Source of the DNA: Prochlorococcus marinus CUG1416
GTDB lineage: Bacteria > Cyanobacteriota > Cyanobacteriia > PCC-6307 > Cyanobiaceae
Direction of reading: 5' to 3'
DNA length: 64,000 nt
Assembly: GCF_017695965.1 (NCBI RefSeq)
Contig: NZ_JAAORM010000002.1
Coordinates: forward strand, 558,001 to 622,000
Shown: in pieces, positions 48,401 to 55,734 of the stretch
Numbering within the stretch: position 1 is the first letter of the stretch
Layout of the letters: every line of letters begins with the position of its first letter
Program-made: the position numbers and the translations under genes
Notes under the pieces: generated by a model
The model's database searches: none
What the model was told of the DNA's origin: nothing
What the model saw: the letters and a program-made list of their open reading frames with translations, nothing else

Positions 48401-48986
48401 TATTTCACCCAAAGCAGTTTATGGATATTTCAGATGTGGCAGAAAAGATAATAGTATTTTTTTATTTGATGATAAATCATTAAATAAAATTTCTCAATTC
48501 AATTTTCCAAGACAAAAATCAGGGAATAATCTCTGCATAGCTGATTTCTATTGTGATTTAAAAAATGATAAACCAATAGATATATTTCCTATGCAGGCAG
48601 TAACAATGGGTGATATTGCTAGTGAGTATTCTCAAAAATTATTTAAAGAAGATAAATATAGTGATTATTTATTATTCCATGGACTTACTGTGCAATTAGC
48701 AGAAGCTCTAGCTGAGTATGTCCATGCATTAATTCGTATTGAATGTGGCTTTAGGACTGAAGAACCAGACAAAAATAGAGAAATACTAGCACAAAAATAT
48801 AGAGGAGCTAGATATTCTTTTGGATATCCTGCATGTCCAAAAGTTTCTGATTCGAACATACAATTATCTTTGTTGGATGCAAAAAGAATTAACTTGACCA
48901 TGGATGAATCTGAACAACTTCATCCGGAACAAAGTACTACAGCTATAATTTCACTACACTCAAAAGCTAAATATTTCAGTGCTTAA
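45420..48986 (+). CDS. metH: B12-dependent methionine synthase
   Basis: The 1188-residue protein has all four MetH modules. The homocysteine domain (to about 325) has zinc cysteines in GLNCATG and GGCCGTTP. The pterin domain (about 345-620) has LIVGERLNASGSRKVRELL. The cobalamin cap and Rossmann domains have the cobalt-ligand His746 in GDVHDIGKN. The C-terminal AdoMet reactivation domain has RGARYSFGYPACPKVSD. It transfers the methyl group of 5-methyl-THF to homocysteine through methylcobalamin. No B12 riboswitch is visible upstream; the 19-bp gap suggests cotranscription with ilvE. Confidence 0.97.
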   Translation: MESFRTYLNRDEKPLIIFDGGTGTSFQNLNLTADDFGGKELEGCNENLVLSSPKVVEKVHNSFLEAGCHVIETNTFGASSIVLEEYDIADKAYEINKNAALIAKKSTAKYSSIDKPRFVAGSIGPTTKLPTLGHIDFDELKQSYKEQIYGLLDGGVDLLLIETCQDVLQIKSALLASKEILESKNVDIPIMVSITMETTGTMLVGSDIASALTILEPFNIDILGLNCATGPEQMKDHIKYLSENSPFAISCIPNAGLPENIGGVAHYKLTPIELKMQLMNFIYDFNVQLIGGCCGTTPDHIKYLSSIIDEIIDVERTNKNGKNFSSSYIPSAASIYNSVPYKQDNSILIVGERLNASGSRKVRELLNNDDWDGLVSIAKQQQKENAHVLDVNVDYVGRDGVKDMKEITSRLVTNINLPLMIDSTDADKMESGLKSAGGKCIINSTNYEDGDERFDQVLNLALAYGSGLVIGTIDEDGMARNSEKKYNIVKRAINRSRESGLSDYELFFDPLALPISTGIEEDRLNAKETISAISKIRDHFPEIHIILGVSNISFGLSPLSRINLNSIFLDECIKAGLDSAIIAPNKILPLSKISDETKKLCLDLIYDKREFEDDICTYDPLVELTKAFQDLSIQDFKKASSENKNLTLEESLKNHIIDGEKIGLEDQLNKALKKYKPLEIINTFLLDGMKVVGDLFGSGQMQLPFVLQSAETMKFAVSILEPYMETVDEKISNGKLLIATVKGDVHDIGKNLVDIILTNNGFDVINLGIKQDVSAIIDAQKKHNADCIAMSGLLVKSTAFMKDNLEAFNNEDISVPVILGGAALTPKFVNEDCSKIYKGKILYGKDAFTDLKFMNEYMDNKKKGNWSNTEGFINNEGINISLASSKTNSEEVNNSISINTETSTFNLKENFIRSKFINEEEPINPPFLGTKVLYEVDIDLNKLIFYLDKKALFSGQWQIKKGKNQSVDEYNNYLDSYAKPLLDKWLETIVEKKLISPKAVYGYFRCGRKDNSIFLFDDKSLNKISQFNFPRQKSGNNLCIADFYCDLKNDKPIDIFPMQAVTMGDIASEYSQKLFKEDKYSDYLLFHGLTVQLAEALAEYVHALIRIECGFRTEEPDKNREILAQKYRGARYSFGYPACPKVSDSNIQLSLLDAKRINLTMDESEQLHPEQSTTAIISLHSKAKYFSA

Positions 48987-48995
48987 GCTAAATAA

Positions 48996-49214
48996 TTAGT
49001 TTTTTTCTAGATATTCAATAATTTCTTCCTGAAGTTCTTCCATCGTTTCATTATCACCCAGATCAAGTCCCTCACCAGCTGCGTCCTGTGTTAATTCAAG
49101 ATAGTATGATGCACCATCACTAGATAAAAATTCTAATGCGGATGTTTCGTCACTATCCTTAAAAGCATCATAAAGAGCTTTAAATGCTATGTTTTCAGTA
49201 AAGTCCCAATCCAT
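48996..49214 (-). CDS. Small acidic conserved protein, function unknown
   Basis: The 72-residue protein is strongly acidic (about 20 Asp and Glu) and begins MDWDFTENIAFKALYDAFKDSD, ending EEIIEYLEKN. It has no signal peptide, membrane span or cysteine. The composition and codon use look coding, and I recall similar short acidic proteins in marine picocyanobacteria, but I cannot name a domain. It converges on metH with a 9-bp gap and has its own upstream spacer of 106 bp. Confidence 0.65.
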   Translation of the reverse strand: MDWDFTENIAFKALYDAFKDSDETSALEFLSSDGASYYLELTQDAAGEGLDLGDNETMEELQEEIIEYLEKN

Positions 49215-49320
49215 AATGAAAAAAACCTTATTAGAATTAATAACGCCTTACCCCCTATACTCGTCAACCTTTTTTTAAGAAATGTTGGTGTTTTATTAGT
49301 ATTATTAAACAAAAAATTCT

Positions 49321-49704
49321 ATGACCATAAATAATCAAGTTCAATTGAATGTATTAGGAGAAAACATTGAAGTTTGTAGTTGTGAACCTATGACAGGCTG
49401 GTTTAGAGATGGATTTTGCAATTATGACAAAACTGATGGAGGAAATCATTCTATATGTTGTGTTATGGATGATAATTTCCTGAAATATAGTAAATCACAA
49501 GGTAATGATTTAATAACTCCTATGCCTGCTTATTCCTTCCCAGGACTTAAGGATGGTGATCATTGGTGTATTTGTCTTGATAGGTGGAAGCAAGCATTAT
49601 TAGACGGACTTGCTCCTAAAGTAATATTAGAATCAACAAATATTGTAGTCTTAGAATCAGTACCTTTAGATAAATTGAAAGAATATCAATTTAATAAAAA
49701 GTGA
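49321..49704 (+). CDS. DUF2237 family protein
   Basis: The 127-residue soluble protein matches DUF2237, with the conserved LGENIEVCSCEPMTGWFRDGFC, GNHSICCVMDDNFLKYSKSQGNDL and GDHWCICLDRWKQA, followed by KVILESTNIVVL. Several cysteines are invariant in the family, suggesting metal or redox function, but no activity is established. It lies 49 bp upstream of the Ap4A phosphorylase-like gene. Confidence 0.82.
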   Translation: MTINNQVQLNVLGENIEVCSCEPMTGWFRDGFCNYDKTDGGNHSICCVMDDNFLKYSKSQGNDLITPMPAYSFPGLKDGDHWCICLDRWKQALLDGLAPKVILESTNIVVLESVPLDKLKEYQFNKK

Positions 49705-49752
49705 TTACAAATATACTATTTTTTTTAGAATAAATATGATAGTTTCTTTTAA

Positions 49753-50583
49753 ATGAGTTTAGAGACATATTGGAAAAAAGCACTTCATCAAACTCAATTA
49801 TCGATTAATGATGAATCTCTATATCCTCTAAAGACAAGAATTATTACTAGCGATTTATATCAAAATAATGACTTCATAATTAGAAAGCTTGATACTTCAA
49901 ATTTCAACAAAGAAAGAATTTACGGCCCTAAGCAAAATCCATTCTGTCCATGGGATAAGATACTAGAAATCGATAAAATTGATGATGATCATCAATTAAT
50001 CTTAAATAAGTATCCTGTACAAAAAGGACATATTTTACTGATAACAAATAATTGGAAACCTCAAAATGGATGGTTAGATATTAATGATTGGAAAGCTATC
50101 CAAAAAGTTAATAAAGATACTAGTGGATTATGGTTTTTCAATAGTTCTCCAATTGCAGGAGCAAGTCAACCTCACAGGCATTTTCAACTTCTACGTAGAG
50201 CTAAAGATGAGATATCCTGCCCTAGAGAAAAGTGGTTTTTAGAAATGAAATTAGATAAGGATAGGGATAGTAAGCTTAAAAAAAATATTATTGTATCCAA
50301 ATTTAATTTCTTAGAAAATTCAATATCTCTTTATGAATTGTATTTAGAATTATCTATGAAATTAGGCCTTGGGGACACTATCAGTGATGTGAAACCAAGA
50401 TATCCTTACAATCTATTAATAACTAATAAATGGATTGCAATTATAAAGAGGAGTAATGATCATATCCATGGATTCAGTATTAACGGTTTAGGATTCGCAG
50501 GATATTTACTAGTAACCGAAAAATCGGATATTAATTATTTAAAAAAATTTGGTCCAGAAAAACTTCTAGAAAGTTTTGTTTGA
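49753..50583 (+). CDS. Ap4A phosphorylase (ATP adenylyltransferase)
   Basis: The 276-residue protein is a HIT-superfamily Ap4A phosphorylase. It has NPFCPWDK, YPVQKGHILLIT and the catalytic GASQPHRHFQLL with His141 and His143, in place of the strict HxHxH. It then has PYNLLITNKWIAIIKRS and FAGYLLVTEKSD. It splits diadenosine tetraphosphate with phosphate into ATP and ADP, clearing a stress dinucleotide. Length fits cyanobacterial enzymes. Confidence 0.85.
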   Translation: MSLETYWKKALHQTQLSINDESLYPLKTRIITSDLYQNNDFIIRKLDTSNFNKERIYGPKQNPFCPWDKILEIDKIDDDHQLILNKYPVQKGHILLITNNWKPQNGWLDINDWKAIQKVNKDTSGLWFFNSSPIAGASQPHRHFQLLRRAKDEISCPREKWFLEMKLDKDRDSKLKKNIIVSKFNFLENSISLYELYLELSMKLGLGDTISDVKPRYPYNLLITNKWIAIIKRSNDHIHGFSINGLGFAGYLLVTEKSDINYLKKFGPEKLLESFV

Positions 50584-50586
50584 ATA

Positions 50587-50766
50587 CTAGTTAACAACTT
50601 CAGGATCTTTATCTCTGCTTATTTGGCTTTCTAAAACTTCTATAGAAGCTGTTACAGATGCGATTTTACGTTCAAGAGAATCTTTAATATAATTGAGCAT
50701 TTCTAATTTCTTATGTTGATAAAAACTCTTTTTTTCTTTAGATGATTTGAAATAACAATTAAACAT
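50587..50766 (-). CDS. Short coiled-coil-like protein, function unknown
   Basis: An ATG at 50766 opens a 59-codon leftward frame, MFNCYFKSSKEKKSFYQHKK..., followed by a helical, heptad-like LEMLNYIKDSLERKIASVTASIEVLESQI and the end SRDKDPEVVN. There is no membrane span. Coding-like composition, a clean start and a fit in the 328-bp spacer between two rightward genes support it. Its stop lies 4 bp after the stop of the Ap4A phosphorylase gene. I do not recognise a family. Confidence 0.55.
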   Translation of the reverse strand: MFNCYFKSSKEKKSFYQHKKLEMLNYIKDSLERKIASVTASIEVLESQISRDKDPEVVN

Positions 50767-50911
50767 TTTTTTATTTTATTATAAAAAGATACTTAATTGA
50801 CTTGTGACATGAAAATAAGTTGGTTTTAATTTAAAAACAATATTCCATATGGACTTTCAATTTTTTTTGAATAAAATTAAATAAATTCCTTACTATTCAA
50901 GAAAAATATTA

Positions 50912-51937
50912 TTGGATATTCCTGAAAATTCAAATACAAAAAGAATTTCAATTGATTTACCTGAAGAACTAATTTCTAGGTTTGATCAATTACGAAAAGA
51001 ATGGGGATTTAGAGCAAGAGGACCTGTAATTGAAAAGATACTTAAAGAACTTCTTCAAGAGGATGATTTAGTACCTAAGAACCAACAGCAAGAAATAGAC
51101 TTTAACGAGAAAAAGAATAATAATGAAAAATTAAATATTGATGAAAATACTGCATTGGTATTAATTAAATCAGACATTAATCAAGACAATAAAAAAGAAG
51201 TTAATGAGATATCTTTAAGTAAAAGAGTTTCAAATAACGATCAATATAAAGAAAAAGCCAACTCAAACATAAACCTTCCCAATTTTGTTGAAAAAAAAGT
51301 AAAGAATCTAAGAAGGAGTATTAAAAGTGAAAAATTAAAGGAGAATATTAATGATATTCAAATTAATACAATTAAAGAAACTGAATTAATAAAATGTCGA
51401 ATAGCGTTAATTAGTCATTGGAAAACCTTATATGGAACTGTTCCTAACGATCATGTATTAGAAGCATCGATGGATTGGTTTGGAAGGGATATATGGCCAA
51501 ATCTTGATGGAACAGAAAATCTACCCTTTACGTGGAGTGCCGCCAATAAATTTATGTCTGAATTATGCCCATTTTGGATAAAGAAAAATCCATCCCTTGA
51601 AGTTGTTTTATTAATGATTGGCGTTTTAGAAGACCCTTTTGCGACATCAGATTTAATTAATAGGATACCTACACTAATGAGGAGGTTTGTAAGTAGATTT
51701 AAGCGAAATAACAGATCAAATTCATTTGAAACTTTGGACTCAACAATGACGGTACATGGAGCACTTAAATTATTGAATTTATCAACATCCGCAGGATCAG
51801 CCCATACATTGCGAAAAATTAGGGAGGCATATAAATCAATAGCCTTAGAGACGCATCCAGATGCTGGAGGATCAACAGATCAAATGAGAAAATTAAATGA
51901 AGCGTATCAATTGCTAAAAAATCTATATAGAAATTAG
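50912..51937 (+). CDS. Ribbon-helix-helix plus J-domain fusion protein
   Basis: The 341-residue protein has three parts. Residues about 10-52 (KRISIDLPEELISRFDQLRK...PVIEKILKELLQ) match the CopG/MetJ-type ribbon-helix-helix DNA-binding fold. A charged linker (about 53-145) follows, then a helical region of about 120 residues with several Trp (SHWKTLYGTVPN, DWFGRDIWPNLDG) that I cannot assign. Residues 279-341 are a J domain with HPD at 315-317 (ALETHPDAGGSTDQMRKLNEAY). The pairing suggests a DNA-bound factor that recruits DnaK. The start is TTG with weak ribosome-binding signal. The function is inferred only. Confidence 0.7.
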   Translation: MDIPENSNTKRISIDLPEELISRFDQLRKEWGFRARGPVIEKILKELLQEDDLVPKNQQQEIDFNEKKNNNEKLNIDENTALVLIKSDINQDNKKEVNEISLSKRVSNNDQYKEKANSNINLPNFVEKKVKNLRRSIKSEKLKENINDIQINTIKETELIKCRIALISHWKTLYGTVPNDHVLEASMDWFGRDIWPNLDGTENLPFTWSAANKFMSELCPFWIKKNPSLEVVLLMIGVLEDPFATSDLINRIPTLMRRFVSRFKRNNRSNSFETLDSTMTVHGALKLLNLSTSAGSAHTLRKIREAYKSIALETHPDAGGSTDQMRKLNEAYQLLKNLYRN

Positions 51938-51946
51938 TATACTTAT

Positions 51947-51993
51947 TCTTATATTAGACTAATTATAAGTCTATTTAATAGTCTAATATAAGA
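51947..51993. repeat. Perfect 15-bp inverted repeat
   Basis: TCTTATATTAGACTA (51947-51961) and TAGTCTAATATAAGA (51979-51993) are exact reverse complements with a 17-nt loop that itself contains AAGTCTA. It lies 10 bp after the stop of the RHH/J-domain gene, so it could end that transcript, but no T-run follows. The arms share the AGACT/AGTCT core with the other palindromes nearby. Confidence 0.7.
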
Positions 51994-52120
51994 TAGGCGC
52001 GAGTAAAAAAGCTGAACTTTATCAATTATTTATTAGTCAAAATTAATTAATAAAATTTTTTAGAATAAAAAGAAAATAAAATTCAACCTGTATAAAAAGA
52101 AGAAATTTCATTGTATAATA

Positions 52121-52171
52121 TATCTTATATGAGACTTAATATTAGTCTACTATATAGTCTCATAGTAGATA
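52121..52171. repeat. 16-bp imperfect inverted repeat next to a TATAAT box
   Basis: The arms 52121-52136 (TATCTTATATGAGACT) and 52156-52171 (AGTCTCATAGTAGATA) pair with two mismatches; the inner 8 bp ATGAGACT/AGTCTCAT are exact. Two more AGTCT copies lie at 52144 and 52156. A TATAAT at 52114-52119 precedes it, placing a rightward transcription start about at the left arm, as expected for an operator or the 5' hairpin of a transcript. Confidence 0.55.
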
Positions 52172-52326
52172 AGTTAGATAGAATAACATATCAATTCGAA
52201 TAAACGACATCCAGTTTGTTTAATTCTCGAAAAAATTAAAAACTGATCAATAAATCAATCAATCATGTCCTTTCAATGTCCAATAATATATCAATACCTA
52301 AAAAGCAAAGCTATAAAATGCTTTTA

Positions 52327-52366
52327 AGTCTAACTGTACTGCCTTATAGACAGTACTACTTAGACT
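52327..52366. terminator. Hairpin over the stop codon of the small secreted protein gene
   Basis: Arms 52327-52341 and 52351-52366 (AGTCTAACTGTACTG and CAGTACTACTTAGACT) pair except for one bulge and one mismatch, with a 9-nt loop. The structure straddles the leftward stop codon at 52356-52358. The position fits a transcript end for that gene, but no U-run follows, so it could also be an RNA-stability element. Its arm ends carry the AGTCTA/TAGACT core. Confidence 0.4.
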
Positions 52367-52616
52367 GAAGCTTCTGAATTGCAGTTTGCTTGTCAATACT
52401 AGGGACATCACTTAATCCGTTAGCATCAAACCAAGGGGCGCTAGCCCAATCAAACCCTTCTCCAAAAGTGTTATCAGGTGCAGTTATATACCAGTGACAT
52501 GAAGCATCTGGTACGTCAACAGAACATTTCGACCAATCATCTGACCACTGTGGGACTTGAACCCACAGAACTGAAGATAGCAAAAGAGATAAAAAATTGA
52601 TCATGCTCATTATCAT
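52356..52616 (-). CDS. Small Trp-rich secreted protein, function unknown
   Basis: The 86-residue protein begins MIMSMINFLSLLLSSVLWVQVPQ, a short signal peptide with likely cleavage near residues 18-20 (MSMINF is an alternative start). The mature part has six Trp in the whole protein and two Cys (SKCSVDVPDASCHW) that could form one disulphide outside the cytoplasm. The end is SIDKQTAIQKLQSK. I recall no family. AGTCT/AGACT palindromes flank it on both sides, and a TATAAG -10-like box lies about 37 bp upstream. Confidence 0.6.
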   Translation of the reverse strand: MIMSMINFLSLLLSSVLWVQVPQWSDDWSKCSVDVPDASCHWYITAPDNTFGEGFDWASAPWFDANGLSDVPSIDKQTAIQKLQSK

Positions 52617-52650
52617 ACATCATTAATCAGTTTTATAGGATTATTACTTA

Positions 52651-52702
52651 TCTTATATGAGAATTATTCATAGACTAATTAAAAGTCTTATATAAGACTT
52701 TT
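52651..52702. repeat. TCTTATATGAGA copy and a 22-bp perfect palindrome
   Basis: TCTTATATGAGA at 52651-52662 is an exact 12-bp copy of 52123-52134. Then 52681-52702 is a perfect palindrome with the core AGTCTTATATAAGACT flanked by AA and TT runs. The segment lies between the end of pheT and the start of the small secreted protein gene. Read leftward, the first element gives TCTCATATAAGA, whose TATAAG could be the -10 box of that gene. The palindrome has no loop, which suits protein binding better than termination. Confidence 0.6.
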
Positions 52703-52709
52703 AAGACAT

Positions 52710-55154
52710 TTAATCTCTCAATTTTGTGCTAAAACTTTTTTCAATTTTAGAGATAATGCTTGAGTGTATTAATTTAATATCTGATTCCAGTAATGTTTTA
52801 TCTTTATCTCTATAAGATAATCTAAATGTATAACTTATATTTTTCTCCCCAAGTTTAATATCTTCAAAGACATCGATTAAATGTACATCCTCTAAAAGAT
52901 TTTTTCCTGTTTTTCTTATTTGAGAAATTATATCGCTAATAAAAATTTTCTTACTGAAAACAAAATTTATATCCCGATCTATTTTTGGAACAATTGGATA
53001 TTGCTTAAATATTGGAAACCAATTATTTTTTCTTGTACTAGCTATCAGGAGGTTATCTACATTTATACTAAATAAATAAACTTTTTTTAATGACTTCTTC
53101 TCTAGTATTAATTTAGGATGAATTTCACCAAAATAACCTGCATCTTTCCCTTCAATAATTAATTTTGCTGTTCTTCCTGGATGCAGAAAATCAAATTTAT
53201 CAGTAGGTTTATCATCAATTTTTATATTCAGACATGATAAAGCCTCTTTTAACTTTCCTCTTGCCTGATAATAAGTAAGATCATTATCCTTACAAGAATT
53301 TACCCATTTTCCAAATTTTCTATTGCCATAAATTGCACCATTCAATACTTCTTCTTGAATGAACTCAGTATGCTTATGAAAAACATTTCCAGTTTCAAAT
53401 ATATAACAACTTGTTTGTCCAGCTTTTATATTACGGTTTACAATTTCTAAATGTTCTTGCCAGATATTATCTCTTAGGCAGCTAGTTTCTAATAATAAAG
53501 GATTAGCAATCTTTATAAGTGTTTCTTTATCTTCTGGAACAAGAGAATAGCTAAGTACTTCGTTAAAACCACTTTCTGTAAAACCATTTTTTACTTTTCT
53601 CAATGCCAACTGTTCCGATGACAATTTTCCAGGCTTAATTGGATTAGGAAGGTTCAAGTCGAATTTGTCGTACCCTATTAATCTGGCAATTTCCTCAATT
53701 AAATCTATTTCTCTTATTAAATCTTGTGATCTATTAGGAATTACTGCTACATCCCAGCCATATTCATTACTCTTTAAAGTACAACCTATAAGTGTTAATT
53801 TATCAACTATTTCAGTATCAGATAAATTTCTTTTTTCAAATTGATCATTAATGATTAATGGACCAAGAATTTTATGTATTCGATTTCTCCTTAATTTAAT
53901 AAAAATATCCTCTTCATTTTTTAAATTCGAAGCATTGATAATTGGTAAATTAATAGAAAAATATTCTTCTAAAAGATTAATTGCTCTGGTTACTGCACTT
54001 ATTGTATTTTTTGATGAAATCCCTTTTTCATATCTGCTGCTAGATTCTGTTCTTATTCCAACCGCCTTTGAAGATTTTCTTATGGTAACTGGATTAAAAA
54101 CAGCACCTTCAAGATAAATAGAAGAGGTAGTATTGGTTACAGAAGTCTCTAAACCACCTATCACCCCTGCAATAGCTACAGGTTTATCGCTACAAGCAAC
54201 TACAGTAATATTTTCATTTAATTCATATTTTTTACCATCTAAACATATAAGGCTTTCTTTATCTTTGGCTTTTCGTACAGAGAAATCTTCTGGAGAAACT
54301 TCTTTTCCAATTAATTTTGATAGTTTTTCTTTATCAAATGCATGCAAAGGTTGTCCTTGTTCTAAAAGAATATAGTTTGTTAAATCAACTAGAAGATTAA
54401 TCGACTTTATTCCTGATTTTTCTATACGGTCTTTTAGCCATTTTGGCGATAATTTATCTCCATTTACTCCATCAATAGAGCTTATTGTATAAATGCAATT
54501 AGATGTTATAGCCTCTGGGCACAGTTTATTTCCCTTAAGTAAATGAATATTGTATTTATTTTTTAATTCTGGGAAATTTAATGTGGATTCTAAAAGGGCA
54601 GAAATTTCGCGTGCTATACCTATAACGGACATTCCGTCAGGTCTATTAGCAGTAATTGCTAAATCATATATAAAATCATTTAATTGAAGTAAATTAGATG
54701 CTGGAGTGCCTAATTCATGTTTTAGTGCTAAATCTTCATCAATGATCTCTATCCCTTCGCTAGAGTCTTCTAGTCCTAGTTCCTGAAGAGAGCATATCAT
54801 TCCTTCACTCATGACACCTCTAATTTCACTTCTTTTAATAGTTAAATCAACTGCATTTAATTTTGCACCGATAGTAGCAACATAAACATAAATATTTGTT
54901 TTAATATTTTGCGCACCACAGATAATTTGTAAATTCTTTGAAGTCCCAATATCTACTTCGCAAATGGAGAGTTTGTCAGATCCTTCGTGTTTTAAAACAG
55001 ATAAGACCTTACCTAAAACAACACCATTTACATTTTCTGAACAATCTTCTAATGATTCAACCTCAAATCCACCAATAGACAATTTCTCAGAGAGATCTTC
55101 AGGAGTAGAAGAAATTTCTACTATATTTTTCAACCAATTTTGAGAAATTTTCAT
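52710..55154 (-). CDS. pheT: Phenylalanyl-tRNA synthetase beta subunit
   Basis: The 814-residue protein has the tRNA-binding OB domain near residues 40-150 (NVNGVVLGKVLSVLKHEGSDKLSICEVDIG), the B3/B4 editing domain (DLTNYILLEQGQPLHAFD), B5 domain, the synthetase-like core, and the C-terminal ferredoxin-fold anticodon-binding domain (YPIVPKIDRDINFVF). It pairs with PheS, which is not in the window. Length is standard. The 3' end lies 8 bp from the large palindrome described nearby. Confidence 0.96.
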   Translation of the reverse strand: MKISQNWLKNIVEISSTPEDLSEKLSIGGFEVESLEDCSENVNGVVLGKVLSVLKHEGSDKLSICEVDIGTSKNLQIICGAQNIKTNIYVYVATIGAKLNAVDLTIKRSEIRGVMSEGMICSLQELGLEDSSEGIEIIDEDLALKHELGTPASNLLQLNDFIYDLAITANRPDGMSVIGIAREISALLESTLNFPELKNKYNIHLLKGNKLCPEAITSNCIYTISSIDGVNGDKLSPKWLKDRIEKSGIKSINLLVDLTNYILLEQGQPLHAFDKEKLSKLIGKEVSPEDFSVRKAKDKESLICLDGKKYELNENITVVACSDKPVAIAGVIGGLETSVTNTTSSIYLEGAVFNPVTIRKSSKAVGIRTESSSRYEKGISSKNTISAVTRAINLLEEYFSINLPIINASNLKNEEDIFIKLRRNRIHKILGPLIINDQFEKRNLSDTEIVDKLTLIGCTLKSNEYGWDVAVIPNRSQDLIREIDLIEEIARLIGYDKFDLNLPNPIKPGKLSSEQLALRKVKNGFTESGFNEVLSYSLVPEDKETLIKIANPLLLETSCLRDNIWQEHLEIVNRNIKAGQTSCYIFETGNVFHKHTEFIQEEVLNGAIYGNRKFGKWVNSCKDNDLTYYQARGKLKEALSCLNIKIDDKPTDKFDFLHPGRTAKLIIEGKDAGYFGEIHPKLILEKKSLKKVYLFSINVDNLLIASTRKNNWFPIFKQYPIVPKIDRDINFVFSKKIFISDIISQIRKTGKNLLEDVHLIDVFEDIKLGEKNISYTFRLSYRDKDKTLLESDIKLIHSSIISKIEKSFSTKLRD

Positions 55155-55255
55155 ATATATTTTTAAATCAATGATGATAAAAGAAATGAGTATATCTTCA
55201 AAAAAGTTTGTTGAAGATGTACAATAGAAAATTATACAATAAAGTATTAATTAAA

Positions 55256-55450
55256 ATGGCCAAAAAAGGGACAAGAGTTGTAGTGACCCTGGAATGTACT
55301 GAAGCCAGGACAAGCACAGATCCTAAGAGATCAAATGGTGTCTCAAGATATACTACTGAAAAGAATCGTAGAAATACAACTGAAAGATTAGAACTAAAAA
55401 AGTTTAATCCTCATTTAAACAGAATGACAATTCACAAAGAAATAAAGTAA
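55256..55450 (+). CDS. rpmG: 50S ribosomal protein L33
   Basis: Starting at the ATG at 55256, the 64-residue protein reads [20 protein letters not shown], then [21 protein letters not shown] and a tail [10 protein letters not shown], the L33 pattern of cyanobacteria and plastids. An upstream frame from 55208 adds 16 residues without L33 similarity and is rejected. It is 17 bp upstream of rpsR, the usual L33-S18 pair. Confidence 0.95.
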   Translation: MAKKGTRVVVTLECTEARTSTDPKRSNGVSRYTTEKNRRNTTERLELKKFNPHLNRMTIHKEIK

Positions 55451-55467
55451 TCAAATCAAATTAAATC

Positions 55468-55689
55468 ATGCCTAATTCAATTTTTAAAAAACAATTATCA
55501 CCTATCAAACCTGGAGATCCTATTGACTATAAGGATGTAGAACTACTAAAAAAATTCATAACTGAAAGGGGTAAAATCCTACCAAGAAGGATGACTGGTT
55601 TAACCTCTAAGCAACAAAGAGATCTTACATTAGCTGTAAAAAGAGCCAGAATTGTAGCTCTTTTACCATTTGTAAATCCTGAAGGATAA
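55468..55689 (+). CDS. rpsR: 30S ribosomal protein S18
   Basis: The 73-residue protein has the S18 core [52 protein letters not shown]18 binds the platform of the small subunit with S6. It is cotranscribed with rpmG. The RNase II-like gene follows after 45 bp. Confidence 0.97.
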   Translation: MPNSIFKKQLSPIKPGDPIDYKDVELLKKFITERGKILPRRMTGLTSKQQRDLTLAVKRARIVALLPFVNPEG

Positions 55690-55734
55690 TTTCATATTGA
55701 ATATAGTTGGCACTATAATTAATATCTCAAATAT

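Larger units (their letters stand above)
51938..52355. other. 418-bp spacer with palindromes and promoter-like sequence, no ORF supported
   Basis: This is the largest gene-free stretch in the window. It holds a 15-bp perfect inverted repeat at 51947-51993, a second imperfect one at 52121-52171 just after a TATAAT at 52114-52119, and the right-hand arm-containing hairpin at 52327-52366 that runs into the end of the next gene. AGTCT or AGACT occurs seven times in it. I see no open frame of coding character and no tRNA. A small RNA driven rightward from the TATAAT box is possible. Confidence 0.5.

Noticed and set aside
55208-55255. N-terminal extension of L33 by 16 residues
   Set aside because: L33 starts with MAKKGTRV; the upstream residues have no family similarity and the ATG at 55256 is well placed.
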